NCBI GenBank assembly: GCA_029260755.1
Contig: JAJDCQ010000145.1
Location: 1-64,000, forward strand
DNA from: Planctomycetota bacterium
Lineage (GTDB): Bacteria; Planctomycetota; J058; JAJDCQ01
Direction of reading: 5' to 3'
Length of the DNA: 64,000 bases
The position numbers were made by a program, and so were the translations under genes. Below, one piece after another: positions 6,906-17,000 of this stretch. The stretch's first letter is position 1; every line of letters starts with the position of its first letter. The notes under the pieces were generated by a model. That model made no database searches. It had not been told where the DNA came from and saw only the letters and a list, made by a program, of their open reading frames with translations.

Positions 6906-9900
6906 ATGGGCTCGTTGCACCCGGAGGGAGCGCCGCCTACATCTCCATTGATGGCGCTTCCCACTCCGACCGCTCCTCCGAGCCCGCCGCCACACCACCT
7001 CGACAGCCTCCCATCGAGGTCGCCGGAGGTCTCGCTCCCGCCCTCGGCGCCGCGATCGGTCGGCGGCTTCGACGTGATCGCCCCGCTCGGCCAGGGCGGC
7101 ATGGGGCACGTCTGGCGCGCCCGGCAGCGCTCGCTCGGGCGGGACGTCGCCCTGAAGCTGCTCACCTCCGAGGCGGCCGCCGACCCCGAGTTCGTCGCCC
7201 GCTTCGTCCGCGAGGCGCGGGCCGCTGGGGCGCTCCGGCATGGCAACGTCGTCGGCGTGATCAGCGCGGGCGTCTGCCCGGTCAGCGACCTCGCGTTCAT
7301 CGCCTACGAGCTGGTCGAGGGCGAGGACCTCGCGGACCACCTCAAGCGCGCCGGCCGCCTGCCCGAGCGCCGCGCCCTCGAGATCGTCCTCGCGGTCGCC
7401 CGCGCCCTCGAGCACGCCCACGCCCGCGGGATCATCCATCGCGACCTCAAGCCGGCGAACATCCTCCTCGACGCGAGCGGCGTCCCGAAGCTCGCCGACC
7501 TCGGCCTCGCCCGCCACGAGAAGGATCAGGGGCACCTCACGAACACCGGCGTCGTCGTCGGGACGCCCCACTACATGGCGCCCGAGCAGGCGATGGGCGG
7601 GACGGTCGACATCCGGAGCGACCTCTTCGCCCTCGGCCTCGTCCTCTACGAGCTCGTCACCGGCGCGGTGCCGCTCGTCGGTCCGAACGCGGTGGAGACG
7701 ATGATGCGCCGCACCGCGGAGGACTGCCCCGACCCGCGGAGCGTGGTCCCCGAGCTCGGCGCCGGGCTCGCCGCGGCGGTCGCCGCCCTGTGCGCTCGCG
7801 ATCCGGCGCGGCGTTGCCCGGAGCCGACGGCCGCGCTCGCCCTCATCGAGGCGGCCCTCGACGGCGCGCGTCGACCGCGGCGCGCGAGTCGCGCGAGGTC
7901 GGCGGGATCGCGGCTCGGTCTCGCCGCCGGCGTGGCCGTGACGGTGGTGGCGCTCGTCGCCGCGGTCGCCGGCCTCGCCTCGGTGCTCGCGCCCGAGACC
8001 GAGGCGCCCGCGGTCGACCGACAGACCCAGCCAACCGATCCGCCCTCACCCTCGACCGCGACGGTCGAGGCGCCGCCCGACCGCGTCGAAGCCGCCGACG
8101 ATGACGACGAGGACGACGCCCCGGCCGAGACCGGGCCGATCGCCCCTCCGAGCCCGTTCCCACGCGCCTACGCCGGCATCGTCGAGACCGAGCGAACGCG
8201 GCTCGTCCGGACGGTCGGCCGCCACGAGTGGCGTCACTCCGCTCAGGTCATCGCCGTCGACATCGACGCCTCCTCGCGGCGCGTCCTCTCGGTCGATCTC
8301 GGCGGCTGGATCTCGGTCTGGGACGCGACGACCGGCGAGGAGGTCGCCACCTTCCACGCGACGCACGGGGAGAACGTCGGCGCGGCCCTCTCGCCCGACG
8401 GGAGATTCGTCACTCGCGGCGGTCCGAACGGAGCGCTCCGCGTGTTCGCCGTCGACGCGCCGACCGGGAACCACCTCGTCCAGACGATCGACGGGGCGCA
8501 CCGCCGCGACGATGGGGTCGGCATGCGCATCAGGGGCGTCCGGTACGTCGACGCCGGTCGGCTCGTCACCGCCGGGCACGACGGCTGGATCCGGCTCTGG
8601 TCGGTCGACGCGAACGGGAGGCTCGACCCGGCGCCCTTCGACGAGCACCGCCTCGAGGGAGGTCACGGCGCCACCCACATCGAGCGGCTCGGCCCCGAGC
8701 GGTTCCTCGTCGGCGCCCGCGGTCCCTCCGCCGTGTTCATCCTCGAGCGCGACGGCGCCGGAGCTTGGCGCTCCACGAAGATCCCGAACCCCCTCGGGCG
8801 GATCCTCCCCCGCATCGCCGCGTCGCCGAACGGGAGGTTCTTCGTCGGCGCCGAGCACACGCCCGGACGCCTCCAGGGCCGGCGACCACCGTTCGTCGCG
8901 CGCGTGGGCGACGCGCAGCCGGGGATCGGCCTCGCCCTCCACGATCTCGGAGCCCGGGCGGCCGCCTTCAGCCCGGACGGGCGGTGGCTCCTCGTCGGCG
9001 ACGAGGGCAACGGAGATGTCGTCATCTGGCCCATCGCCGACGGCGGCGTCCGCCCGAACCCGATCAGGCTCGGCCGCCACTTCCACGGCTGGGTCGAGTG
9101 CGCGGCGTTCGCGCCGGACGGGTCGTTCGCCGTCACCGGCGGCAACGACGGACGGGTGCGACGGTGGGACGTCCGCGCCGCGAACCGAGGCGTGATCGAC
9201 CGGGGCCCCGGACCCCAGTCGCGGCTGCTGGGGTTCGCCGCCGCGGAGGGGACGTCGATCTTCGCGACGATCACGTGGGATCACGTCCTCTTCTGGGGCG
9301 CCCGGACCGGCAAGCGCGCCGCGGAGATCCCGATGGCGCTCCCGCGGCACGACCCCACCGTCGGCTCGATCGGCCTGGTCGCGATCGGCCGCGACGGCGG
9401 GTTCATCGCGGGCGCCACGCCGCTCGTTCTCCGCCGATTCGACCCGCGCCGGGCGAAGGCCCGGGCGGCCCAGGTGGTGATCGGCCAGAACGCGAACGCG
9501 CGCGACTTCCCGCGGCGGATCGACGTCGGTCCGGGAGGCGACGTCGCGGTCGAGCGCGTCGACGGCAGCCTCCTCGTGTGGGCGAAGGGGCAGCGCCGGA
9601 CGGCGCCCCCGTTCCCGGCCGGCGACCCGATCGTCGCCCTGCGCGTCGAGCACGGCCTCCTCCAGACCCTCTCCGCGCGAGGGACCTTCCGGCGCTGGCG
9701 ACCGGGCGAGGGCAACCTCCCCGACCCCGCGCCCGCGGACGCGCTCCACCTGATCGCCGGCGCGATCGCGCGCGACGGCGGCGCCGCGGCGCTCTGGCCG
9801 CATCCGAGCTCCGGCGAGGCGATCCGGATCATCACGACCGACGACGCGCGCGAGCTCGCCCGGGTCGAGCCGCTCCCCTCGTTCGATCGGCCCGCGCCGC

Positions 9901-10136
9901 GCATGGCGCTCTCGCCCGACGGACGCCGGCTCCTCGCCGCGTCGGCGAATCGTGTCCGCGTCGCCGGGCCCGACGTCGGCGACGCGCCGATCGACCTCGA
10001 CCTGCCGCCGAGCTATGTCGTCGTCGACGTCGCGTTCCTCGAGGGTGGCGCCTCGTTCGCGGTCGCGACGCTGCGCGGAGTGATCCTGATCTTCGACTGG
10101 ATCGTCCCCGACGACCCGGACGAGCGACCGCGCTGA
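6906..10136 (+). CDS. Ser/Thr protein kinase with C-terminal WD40 propeller
   Basis: 1076 residues. A Pro-rich N-terminus is followed by a Hanks-type kinase domain (about 54-320): glycine loop GQGGMG 62-67, VALKL lysine 84, catalytic HRDLKPAN from 178, DLG in place of DFG at 198-200, and the APEQ activation-segment end. One transmembrane helix (about 336-362) then leads to an extracytoplasmic beta-propeller of WD40-like repeats (about 435-1070; blades such as GHDGWIRLWSVD and GGNDGRVRRWDV). This is the sensor-kinase layout common in Planctomycetota and Myxococcota, with the propeller probably binding a ligand or partner. The start could instead be ATG 6951; neither has a strong ribosome-binding site. 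Confidence 0.9.
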   Translation: MGSLHPEGAPPTSPLMALPTPTAPPSPPPHHLDSLPSRSPEVSLPPSAPRSVGGFDVIAPLGQGGMGHVWRARQRSLGRDVALKLLTSEAAADPEFVARFVREARAAGALRHGNVVGVISAGVCPVSDLAFIAYELVEGEDLADHLKRAGRLPERRALEIVLAVARALEHAHARGIIHRDLKPANILLDASGVPKLADLGLARHEKDQGHLTNTGVVVGTPHYMAPEQAMGGTVDIRSDLFALGLVLYELVTGAVPLVGPNAVETMMRRTAEDCPDPRSVVPELGAGLAAAVAALCARDPARRCPEPTAALALIEAALDGARRPRRASRARSAGSRLGLAAGVAVTVVALVAAVAGLASVLAPETEAPAVDRQTQPTDPPSPSTATVEAPPDRVEAADDDDEDDAPAETGPIAPPSPFPRAYAGIVETERTRLVRTVGRHEWRHSAQVIAVDIDASSRRVLSVDLGGWISVWDATTGEEVATFHATHGENVGAALSPDGRFVTRGGPNGALRVFAVDAPTGNHLVQTIDGAHRRDDGVGMRIRGVRYVDAGRLVTAGHDGWIRLWSVDANGRLDPAPFDEHRLEGGHGATHIERLGPERFLVGARGPSAVFILERDGAGAWRSTKIPNPLGRILPRIAASPNGRFFVGAEHTPGRLQGRRPPFVARVGDAQPGIGLALHDLGARAAAFSPDGRWLLVGDEGNGDVVIWPIADGGVRPNPIRLGRHFHGWVECAAFAPDGSFAVTGGNDGRVRRWDVRAANRGVIDRGPGPQSRLLGFAAAEGTSIFATITWDHVLFWGARTGKRAAEIPMALPRHDPTVGSIGLVAIGRDGGFIAGATPLVLRRFDPRRAKARAAQVVIGQNANARDFPRRIDVGPGGDVAVERVDGSLLVWAKGQRRTAPPFPAGDPIVALRVEHGLLQTLSARGTFRRWRPGEGNLPDPAPADALHLIAGAIARDGGAAALWPHPSSGEAIRIITTDDARELARVEPLPSFDRPAPRMALSPDGRRLLAASANRVRVAGPDVGDAPIDLDLPPSYVVVDVAFLEGGASFAVATLRGVILIFDWIVPDDPDERPR

Positions 10137-10177
10137 CCGCCCCGCCGCCTCGCCTTCCGCCCCGAGCACGCCCGCGC

Positions 10178-10183
10178 TAGAAT
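10178..10183 (+). promoter_or_regulatory. Possible -10 element (TAGAAT)
   Basis: TAGAAT lies 53 nt before the GTG start of the TerB-like gene, in the 99-nt gap after the kinase gene. No good -35 is seen (TTCCGC at 10155 has 17-nt spacing). Similar TANNNT hexamers precede several other leading genes in the window. Confidence 0.3.
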
Positions 10184-10235
10184 CCGCCCCTCAGCTCGAC
10201 CCCAGCGGCCGATCTCCGGCCCGAAGGAGCGCGTC

Positions 10236-10667
10236 GTGGACACCCGCGAGTCCGCCGCCCTGGTCCTGGCGAGGATGGCCCTCGCCGATGGCACGATCGA
10301 CCCCACCGAGCGAGAGTTCCTCGCCGAGTTCTGCCGGGAGGTCGGCGTCGGCGCCGGCGTCGACACGCTCATCGAGACGGCCGGCGGGCGCTCCCTCGAG
10401 GAGCTCGTCGGCGCGGTCCGCGGCTACGAGGATCGGTTCTTCATCGCGCTGCGGGCCTATCTGATGGCCCGCGTCGACGCCTCGTTCGACGTCTCCGAGG
10501 AGCGCCTCTTCGGCGACCTCGTCGCCGCGCTCGAGATCCGCCCCGACGACCGCCGCCTGATCGAGCGGACCCACCGCCAGCTCGAGGCGGAGGAGCCGGG
10601 CGCGCCCGACCCGCGGATCATGGAGCTCTACCGCGCGTCGTCGTTCTTCGTCGGCGAGGACGCCTAG
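10236..10667 (+). CDS. TerB-like domain protein
   Basis: 143 residues, all helical. The pattern LARMALADGTIDPTEREFL, with further helices near EVGVGAGVD and ARVDASFDVSEERLF, resembles the TerB/DUF533 fold, which binds metal through acidic residues and is linked to membrane-associated stress responses. The start is GTG at 10236, with GGAG a few bases upstream. It is the first gene of a tight operon: the glycosyltransferase begins 12 nt after its stop. No terC, terD or terZ genes lie in the window, so a classical tellurite-resistance role is not supported. Confidence 0.65.
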   Translation: MDTRESAALVLARMALADGTIDPTEREFLAEFCREVGVGAGVDTLIETAGGRSLEELVGAVRGYEDRFFIALRAYLMARVDASFDVSEERLFGDLVAALEIRPDDRRLIERTHRQLEAEEPGAPDPRIMELYRASSFFVGEDA

Positions 10668-10678
10668 GCGGCCCCGCG

Positions 10679-12451
10679 ATGCCCGCGTCCGTCCGATTCC
10701 TCTTCTACGCGATCAACGGCACGGGGCTCGGCCATCTGAGCCGGTGCCTCGCGATCGGCCGGGCGCTTCGTGAGCTCGCCCACGGGCTCGGGCTCGCCGC
10801 CGACATCCAGATGCTCACGACGAGCGAAGCGCCCGAGGTCGCGTTCGACTTCCCGGTCTACAAGATCCCGAGCAAGACGGTCGTCGCCGGCTCGGACACG
10901 CCCGGGCCGAGCTTCGTCGCGACGGCGAAGGCGCTCATCGCGAACGTCGTCGCGAACGTGCGGCCCGACGTCCTCGTCCTCGACACGGTCGCCGAGGGCT
11001 CGTTCTCCGAGCTCACGTTCATTCGCGACTTCGCCCGCAAGACCGCCTTCATCTACCGGCATCGCGACGCGACCCTCGCCGCGGCGTCGAGCCACCAGAG
11101 CCACCTCGCCCTCTACGACCGGATCCTCGTCCCCGACGAGGAGCCGGTCGGCGAAGCGACCGACGGCGACGGCGGGCGCGTCCGGCGCTACCCCGTCCCG
11201 GCGCGGGTCGCCTCGCGGGTGCGGTTCTGCGGCCGCGTCCATGGATTGCGTCCCGAGCGCGCGCTCACTCGCGAGGAGGTTCGCCGCTCCTTCGGGATCA
11301 CGCCGGCGCGCGACGCCGAGACGAGCGTCGTCTACGTGTCGGCCGGCGGCGGCGGCGACCCGCGGGCCGCGCGCGACCTCGACGCGATCATCGACGCGAC
11401 GGCGAGCGACCCGCGGCGGGTCGTCCTGGTCGGGTACGGCCCGCTCCACCGCGGGGAGCGTCGGTACGCGCCGAACGTGATCCCGCTCGGCGAGGCCGAC
11501 GTCAGCCGCTACTTCGCCGGGCTGGACGCCGCCGTGAGCGCGGCCGGCTACAACACCTACGAGGAGCTCCTCGCCGCCGGCGTCCCGAGCCTCTTCTTCG
11601 CGCAGGACAAGGGCCTCGACCGTCAGGACGAGCGGATCGCCGCCGGCCTCGCCGACGGGCTCCACGGCCATCTCGTCGGCCTCGACCCGGTCCTGATCCG
11701 TCGCGGCCTCGCCGAGGTGACCGAGCCGAGCCGCGCCCTGGCGATCCGCGAGCGCCTCGCGGCGCGCGCCGCGGCCTCTCGCGACGGAGCGATCCGCGCC
11801 GCCCTCGAGCTGCTCGACCTCCACGCGACCCTGCCCCGATCGCCGGTCGACCGCCGCGCCCTCCACACCGTGACGGCGCTCCGGGAGGCCTGGGTCCCGC
11901 GCCCGGAGCCGACCTTCGAGGCGACGCTCGCGCACGGCCTGACCCTCGAGCGGGCGGCCGCCCGCGATCACGCGATCGACGACCTCGGCGAGCTCGCCCG
12001 TCGGGCGCTCGCGGGCGAGCGCGACGACAACTGGAGGCGGCGCGCGACCGACCTCCTCGAGTCGGGACGGCGCCTCGCCGACGCCGCCGAGCGGCTCGGC
12101 TGGAGCGTCGAGGAGGTCCGCCGTCTGGCGACGGCCGTCCTCGCCGACGCCCACGATGATCCGACCGTCGCCGCGCGTCGGCGGGTCCTCGTCGACGCCC
12201 TCGAGTCGCTCGGCGCTGCGCTGCCCGGCGACGAGGCGGCGGCGCTCCTCGGCGCGGTCCGCGCCCGCGTCCGCCGAGCCGATCTCTCGTTCACCCTGGA
12301 AGCGCTCCGGGAGCACGCCGACGCGGCGTCCCCCGGCGCGCCCTTCGCCCCGCGAGTCGAAGCGCTCGCCGCGGGCGAGTCCGACCGCAAGCTCGACGCG
12401 GAGGCGGCCCTTTCCGCGCTCGGCCTGACCGAGGAGACGTCCAGACGATGA
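10679..12451 (+). CDS. GT-B fold (MurG/GT28-like) glycosyltransferase with helical C-terminal extension
   Basis: 590 residues. The N-terminal Rossmann domain opens with FYAINGTGLGHLSR, the glycine-rich acceptor-side loop of MurG/UGT-type enzymes. The C-terminal Rossmann domain carries VVYVSAGGGGDPR and a nucleotide-sugar-binding segment near residues 283-305 (SAAGYNTYEELLAAGVPS). These indicate transfer of a sugar from a nucleotide donor to an unknown acceptor, at the cytoplasm or membrane face. Residues about 385-590 are an extra helical, Ala/Arg-rich region absent from MurG. Its stop overlaps the next start by four bases (ATGA), implying translational coupling. No mur cluster surrounds it, so it is not MurG itself. 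Confidence 0.75.
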   Translation: MPASVRFLFYAINGTGLGHLSRCLAIGRALRELAHGLGLAADIQMLTTSEAPEVAFDFPVYKIPSKTVVAGSDTPGPSFVATAKALIANVVANVRPDVLVLDTVAEGSFSELTFIRDFARKTAFIYRHRDATLAAASSHQSHLALYDRILVPDEEPVGEATDGDGGRVRRYPVPARVASRVRFCGRVHGLRPERALTREEVRRSFGITPARDAETSVVYVSAGGGGDPRAARDLDAIIDATASDPRRVVLVGYGPLHRGERRYAPNVIPLGEADVSRYFAGLDAAVSAAGYNTYEELLAAGVPSLFFAQDKGLDRQDERIAAGLADGLHGHLVGLDPVLIRRGLAEVTEPSRALAIRERLAARAAASRDGAIRAALELLDLHATLPRSPVDRRALHTVTALREAWVPRPEPTFEATLAHGLTLERAAARDHAIDDLGELARRALAGERDDNWRRRATDLLESGRRLADAAERLGWSVEEVRRLATAVLADAHDDPTVAARRRVLVDALESLGAALPGDEAAALLGAVRARVRRADLSFTLEALREHADAASPGAPFAPRVEALAAGESDRKLDAEAALSALGLTEETSRR

Positions 12452-13983
12452 GCATCATCACCAAGCGTGATGCCGCCGATGCCGGCCGCAAGGCGATCGC
12501 CCTCTACGAGGAGCAGGTCGCCGAGTACGAGGAGCAGATCCGCGAGCTCAAGAGCGACAAGAAGCGCCTCTCGGCCGAGCTCGACGAGACGTTCGACGAG
12601 CTCGCCCGGAAGCTGATCCCGCGCGCGGACGCCCGCGTCGTCGAGCGAGTCGCGCGCGAGCTGCGGAGCAGGACGATCCAGCAGCGCCTCGGCGACCTCG
12701 ATCGGGAGCTCGCCCTCTCGAAGAGCCGGGTGAGCGACATCGAGTCGAGCGAGGACTTCCAGACCCGCGACGGGCTGCTCGACCCCGACGGGGGCGAGCT
12801 CGTCCTCGCTCTCGCCGACGCGAAGAGCGAGGCCGGCAAGCTGAAGCAGGCGATCCGGCGCTACGACAAGACCTCGTTCCATTGGCTGATGAAGCGCGAC
12901 GTCCACAAGAAGCGCGACTTCGGCGCCTTCTCCTCGTTCTGGCGGACGATCACCCTGGCGAGCCGCCGGGAGAACAAGCGCCTCGAGCAGACGCTCACCG
13001 CGCTCGGGGCGAGCGACTTCGGCGAGTGCGTCGAGGCCTACAAGGCCGAGCGTGACGGCTACGAGCGCGCGAAGGCGAAGCTCGAGCTGGCCGAGGACCG
13101 CCACGCCGAGGTCGTCGCCCTCGTCGAGGAGCAGGCGGAGCTGCGCCGGCGCCTCGACAACTGGCCCGAGGAGAGCAACGAGTTCCTGAGGCGCTGCGTC
13201 GTCGCCGAGCTCGAGGACGCCGACCTCGACGCCCTCCACAAGCGGATCCGGCCGGCGGGCAAGCCGCTCGTCGCCAAGGCCCACGCGATCGTGAAGAAGC
13301 TCGCCTACCTCGACGACCTCCTCCGGTGGGCGAAGAGCGAGCTGGCCGATCGCGAGAAGCGGATCGCGTCGATCAGCAAGTGCGTCGGGCTCTGGCGGCG
13401 CAAGCCCTACGGCCGCCTCGACAGCGACAAGAGCAAGTGGCTCGTCACCGTCCCGAAGATGAAGCGCGACTCCACCCGGAAGCGCGTCGGCTGGGCGCGC
13501 CGGAGCCACCGCAACATCTGCGACTACGACGACTGGGACGACTACAGCGACTACATGGACGATGACGACGACTTCCTCGCCTACGACGCGTTCGGCTACG
13601 GCGCCGAGGAGCGGATGCCCTGGGAGGGCTTCTCGCGCGAGGTGTTCTCCGAGCTCGACGAGACCCGCACCGCCACCGGCCAGGAGAAGGCCGACTACTC
13701 CGCCCTGAAGGAGTGCAAGAAGGGGCCGTCGGCCCACGATGGCGCCGCGTGGGAGGAGGGCGACCCCGAGCTCGAGATGGAGGACTCCGGCGGGGGCGGC
13801 ATCGACGCGGGCGACGTCGCGGTGGCGGTCGCCGCCGGCGCGGTCGCGGGCGTCGTCGCGCACGAGATGCTCGCCGAGGACGACGCCGGCGCCGCCACTC
13901 ACGACGAGGCGGTGGCGGAGGCGACCGCCGCCGCGGCCGCCGAGGCCGAGGCCGGCGGCGCGGAGATGGCCGACGCCTCCTGA
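12448..13983 (+). CDS. Coiled-coil protein with Asp/Tyr-rich patch, unknown function
   Basis: 511 residues. Residues about 5-115 and 190-260 are long charged heptad-like helices (AEYEEQIRELKSDKKRLSAE), suggesting a dimeric coiled coil. A strikingly acidic, aromatic patch rich in D, Y and W occurs near 355-385. The C-terminus has an Ala/Gly/Val segment (about 453-470) that could insert into or lie on a membrane, then an Ala/Glu-rich tail. The start overlaps the glycosyltransferase stop (ATGA), so both are probably made in fixed ratio. A GC-rich hairpin follows the gene. No family recognised; it could be a scaffold or the acceptor for the neighbouring enzyme. Confidence 0.6.
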   Translation: MSIITKRDAADAGRKAIALYEEQVAEYEEQIRELKSDKKRLSAELDETFDELARKLIPRADARVVERVARELRSRTIQQRLGDLDRELALSKSRVSDIESSEDFQTRDGLLDPDGGELVLALADAKSEAGKLKQAIRRYDKTSFHWLMKRDVHKKRDFGAFSSFWRTITLASRRENKRLEQTLTALGASDFGECVEAYKAERDGYERAKAKLELAEDRHAEVVALVEEQAELRRRLDNWPEESNEFLRRCVVAELEDADLDALHKRIRPAGKPLVAKAHAIVKKLAYLDDLLRWAKSELADREKRIASISKCVGLWRRKPYGRLDSDKSKWLVTVPKMKRDSTRKRVGWARRSHRNICDYDDWDDYSDYMDDDDDFLAYDAFGYGAEERMPWEGFSREVFSELDETRTATGQEKADYSALKECKKGPSAHDGAAWEEGDPELEMEDSGGGGIDAGDVAVAVAAGAVAGVVAHEMLAEDDAGAATHDEAVAEATAAAAAEAEAGGAEMADAS

Positions 13984-14001
13984 CTCCCGCGCGGCGGAAG
14001 C

Positions 14002-14025
14002 GCCGGCCGGGCGACGTCGGCCGGC
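14002..14025 (+). terminator. Possible GC-rich hairpin terminator
   Basis: GCCGGCC at 14002-14008 pairs with GGCCGGC at 14019-14025 across a 10-nt loop, just after the coiled-coil gene and before the next kinase. No U-tract follows, so termination is only suggested. Confidence 0.35.
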
Positions 14026-14063
14026 CCCCGGCGCTACTCTGGTGACCGAGGAGGCACCGCCGG

Positions 14064-17000
14064 TTGGGCAGCGAGCCGCTCCGCACCTTCGGTGGCTGGA
14101 CCGTCCTGGCCGAGCTCGGCCGGGGCGGCTTCGGCGCCGTCTACCGCGTCCGTGACCCGAGGACGGGCGCCGAGCGGGCCCTCAAGGTCATCCTGGCCGG
14201 CTTCACGATCGAGCCGGCCGAGCTCGAGCGGTTCCGACGCGAGGCGGAGGTGCTCGCCCGCGTCGACCATCCCGGGATCGTTCGCGTCCACTCCTCCGGC
14301 GTGGAGAACGGCGTCCCGTTCACGGTGATGGAGCTCGTCGAGGGACGCTCCCTCGAGGAGGTCATCGGGAAGGGACCGCTCGGCGCCGACCGCTCGGCCG
14401 AGATCATCGCGGAGGCCGCCCGCGCCCTCCACCACGCCCACCGCCTCGGCGTGATCCACCGGGACCTCAAGCCCGAGAACCTCATCATCGAGCCGGGCGG
14501 AGCCACCCGCGTCCTCGACTTCGGCCTCGCCCTCGATGCCAGCGGCGCGCGGACGCGCCTGACGATGAGCGGCGAAGCCTTCGGCACGCCGGCGTTCATG
14601 GCGCCCGAGCAGGCGGCGCCCCTCACCGGCGAGGCGGCCGGGGCGATCGACCCCCGGACCGACGTCTGGGGCCTGGGCGCGATCCTCTACGTCCTTCTCA
14701 CCGGACGCGCGCCGTTCGGAACGGGCGATCCGATCTCGGTCCTGACGCGCGTCCTCGAGGAGCGGCCGACCGCGCCGAGCGAGATGACGACGTCATCGGT
14801 GCCGCCGCCCCTCGAGGCGATCTGCCTCCGCTGCCTCGAGCACGATCCGCGCCGGCGCTACCGGAGCGCCGCGGCCCTCGCCGACGACCTCGACCGCTTC
14901 CGCCGCGGCGAGGGCGTCCGCGCGCGCCGCGAGGGCGCGCTCGGCGCGCTCGGCCGCCGACTGCTCGGGACGCGCGGACGCCGGATCGTCACGGCGGTCG
15001 GCGTGATCGCGGCCCTCGTCCTGCTCGGGACGACCATCGCGGCGCGGATCGCCGGCGACAGCGTCGCGCGCGTGTCCGACACGATCGCGCAGGAGAGCGA
15101 CGCGCGCGACCTCTTCGACGTCGCCTACGGGAAGGTTCTCGACACCGACCAGACCAGCCACGAAGAGCTCCGGGCGGCGCGAGGGCTGATCGGCGAAGCG
15201 CGCGAGCTGCTCGCGAGGGCCGACGCCGACGGCGCGCGGGTCGACGGAGCGAAGCGGCGCCTGATCCTCGACCTCGAGACGATCCTGGCCGACGGCCCGA
15301 AGAGCGACGAGACGCTCGAGCAGTTCCTCGACGACCCGACCCGGCGGATCCGGCGCGAGCTCCTCTTCGCCCTCCTCGTGGATGCGCGTCGCGACGACGA
15401 GGTCGCCGTCGTGATCGACGAGCAGCCGAGCCTCCTGAAGCGACCGGAGCACGCCCGCGCCCTCGCCGCGCCGATCGTCGATGCGCCCGCCGGCGCGCCG
15501 TTCGCCGGACGCGAGGCGGTCGGCGCGGTGTTCGAGACGCTCCGCGAGACCGGCGACCTCGATGACCTGAACCTCGCCGCCCGGGTCCAGCGGCGGCGCA
15601 TCCAGGATCTGCTCCTCGGGGACGCGAGCATCGACGAGCTCGACGCCGAGCTCGTCCTCCTCGTCGACGCGTGCGTCTGGAAGGGCGCGGCGGGCCTGGT
15701 CCCCCTCGAGGGCGAGGCGCTCGACCGGCTCATCACGCGCCTCGGGAGACTCCCCGGACAGCTCCTCGAGGACGGGGAGGACCGGCCTCCGCTCCGGGTC
15801 GTCGACGCCAGCCTCGCCCTCGTTCCGTTCGACGACCCTCGCGTCTCGTCGGTCCTCGTCGAGGTCGCCCGCACCAACGTCCCGACGATGCTGATGAGCG
15901 CGCAGCTCGACGAGCGCGTCCGGGAGCAGCTCTTCGCGCTCGGGCGAACCCTCTACTTGAACAACCTCTGGCCCTGGGCGCCCGAGGGGTCGTTCGACTT
16001 CATCGCGAGCGAGGGGCTCGGCCTCGAGGACGCCCAGGCCGCCCAGAACGCGCCGCCGGGGCATCACTTCGCGGTCACGGTCGTCCTGTGGCAGCGAGCC
16101 CGGTACGTCACGATCCGCGATCCGAGCCCCAAGGGCGTCCACACCGAGCCGCTCGCCGCGGCCCGCGCCTTCGTCGAGGTGGCCGACCCCTTCATCTACC
16201 TCCTCCGGCGAGAGGAGACGATCGGCGACGTCCCCGCGTCGGTCCTGAGCTGGATCGCGAGCAAGCTCCAGCGGACGCTCGCCTGGAGCCCGGTCGGCGC
16301 CGATGACCGCTTCCTGGCGAACGACCTCGACCGGATGACCGAGGCGCTCGACCCGGTTCTCCCCGAGGCGGGGGCGCCCCGCGAGGCACGGTTCCGCCGG
16401 CTCATCGACCAGCTCCACGCGCGAGCCGTCGAGCGCAATCGAGCCGCCGGAGAGCATCGCCGGGCGGTGACGATCCCGATCCACCTCGCCGACTGGCTCG
16501 TCGCGAGCCGGGGCATCGAGACCGAGGAGGATCGCCGCGCCGCCCTCGAGCCGACGGTCGAGGCGCTCGGGATCGCCGAGGGGATGACGCGGCGCTGGGA
16601 CCTCGGCGAGGTCCGCCGCGCCCTCCCGAACGTCGACATCGAGAACAACCTCGGGAAGGTGCTGATGGTCGCGAGCATGATCGCCCGGCAGCTCGCCATC
16701 GCCGAGGACGGACACGCGGCCGGAAGCGACCCGAGCTTCTGCGAGTCGCTCCGCGGGCTGATCCGACAGGTCGACCTCGTCGACGTCGCCCTGAGCGCGG
16801 GCGAGCCGTCGAGCCGCGTCCCCGCGATCGAGACTCTCCACCTCCTTCGCCACGGACCATCGAACACCGGGCGAGCCCTCGACCTGGCCCGCACCGCCGG
16901 CCTCGACCGCGACCCCTACCTCCGGCGCCTCCTCGAGGTGATCGAGTACCTCATCGCGCAGGATCGGACCGCGGAGGCGCGGCGGTTCCTCGAGCTCACC

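Noticed and set aside
10679-12451. MurG (peptidoglycan lipid II synthesis)
   Set aside because: Only the GT-B scaffold matches. The protein is over 200 residues longer and no mur genes are nearby.
10236-13983. Tellurite-resistance (ter) operon
   Set aside because: Only a TerB-like protein is present. TerC, TerD and TerZ are missing and the partner genes are a glycosyltransferase and a coiled-coil protein.
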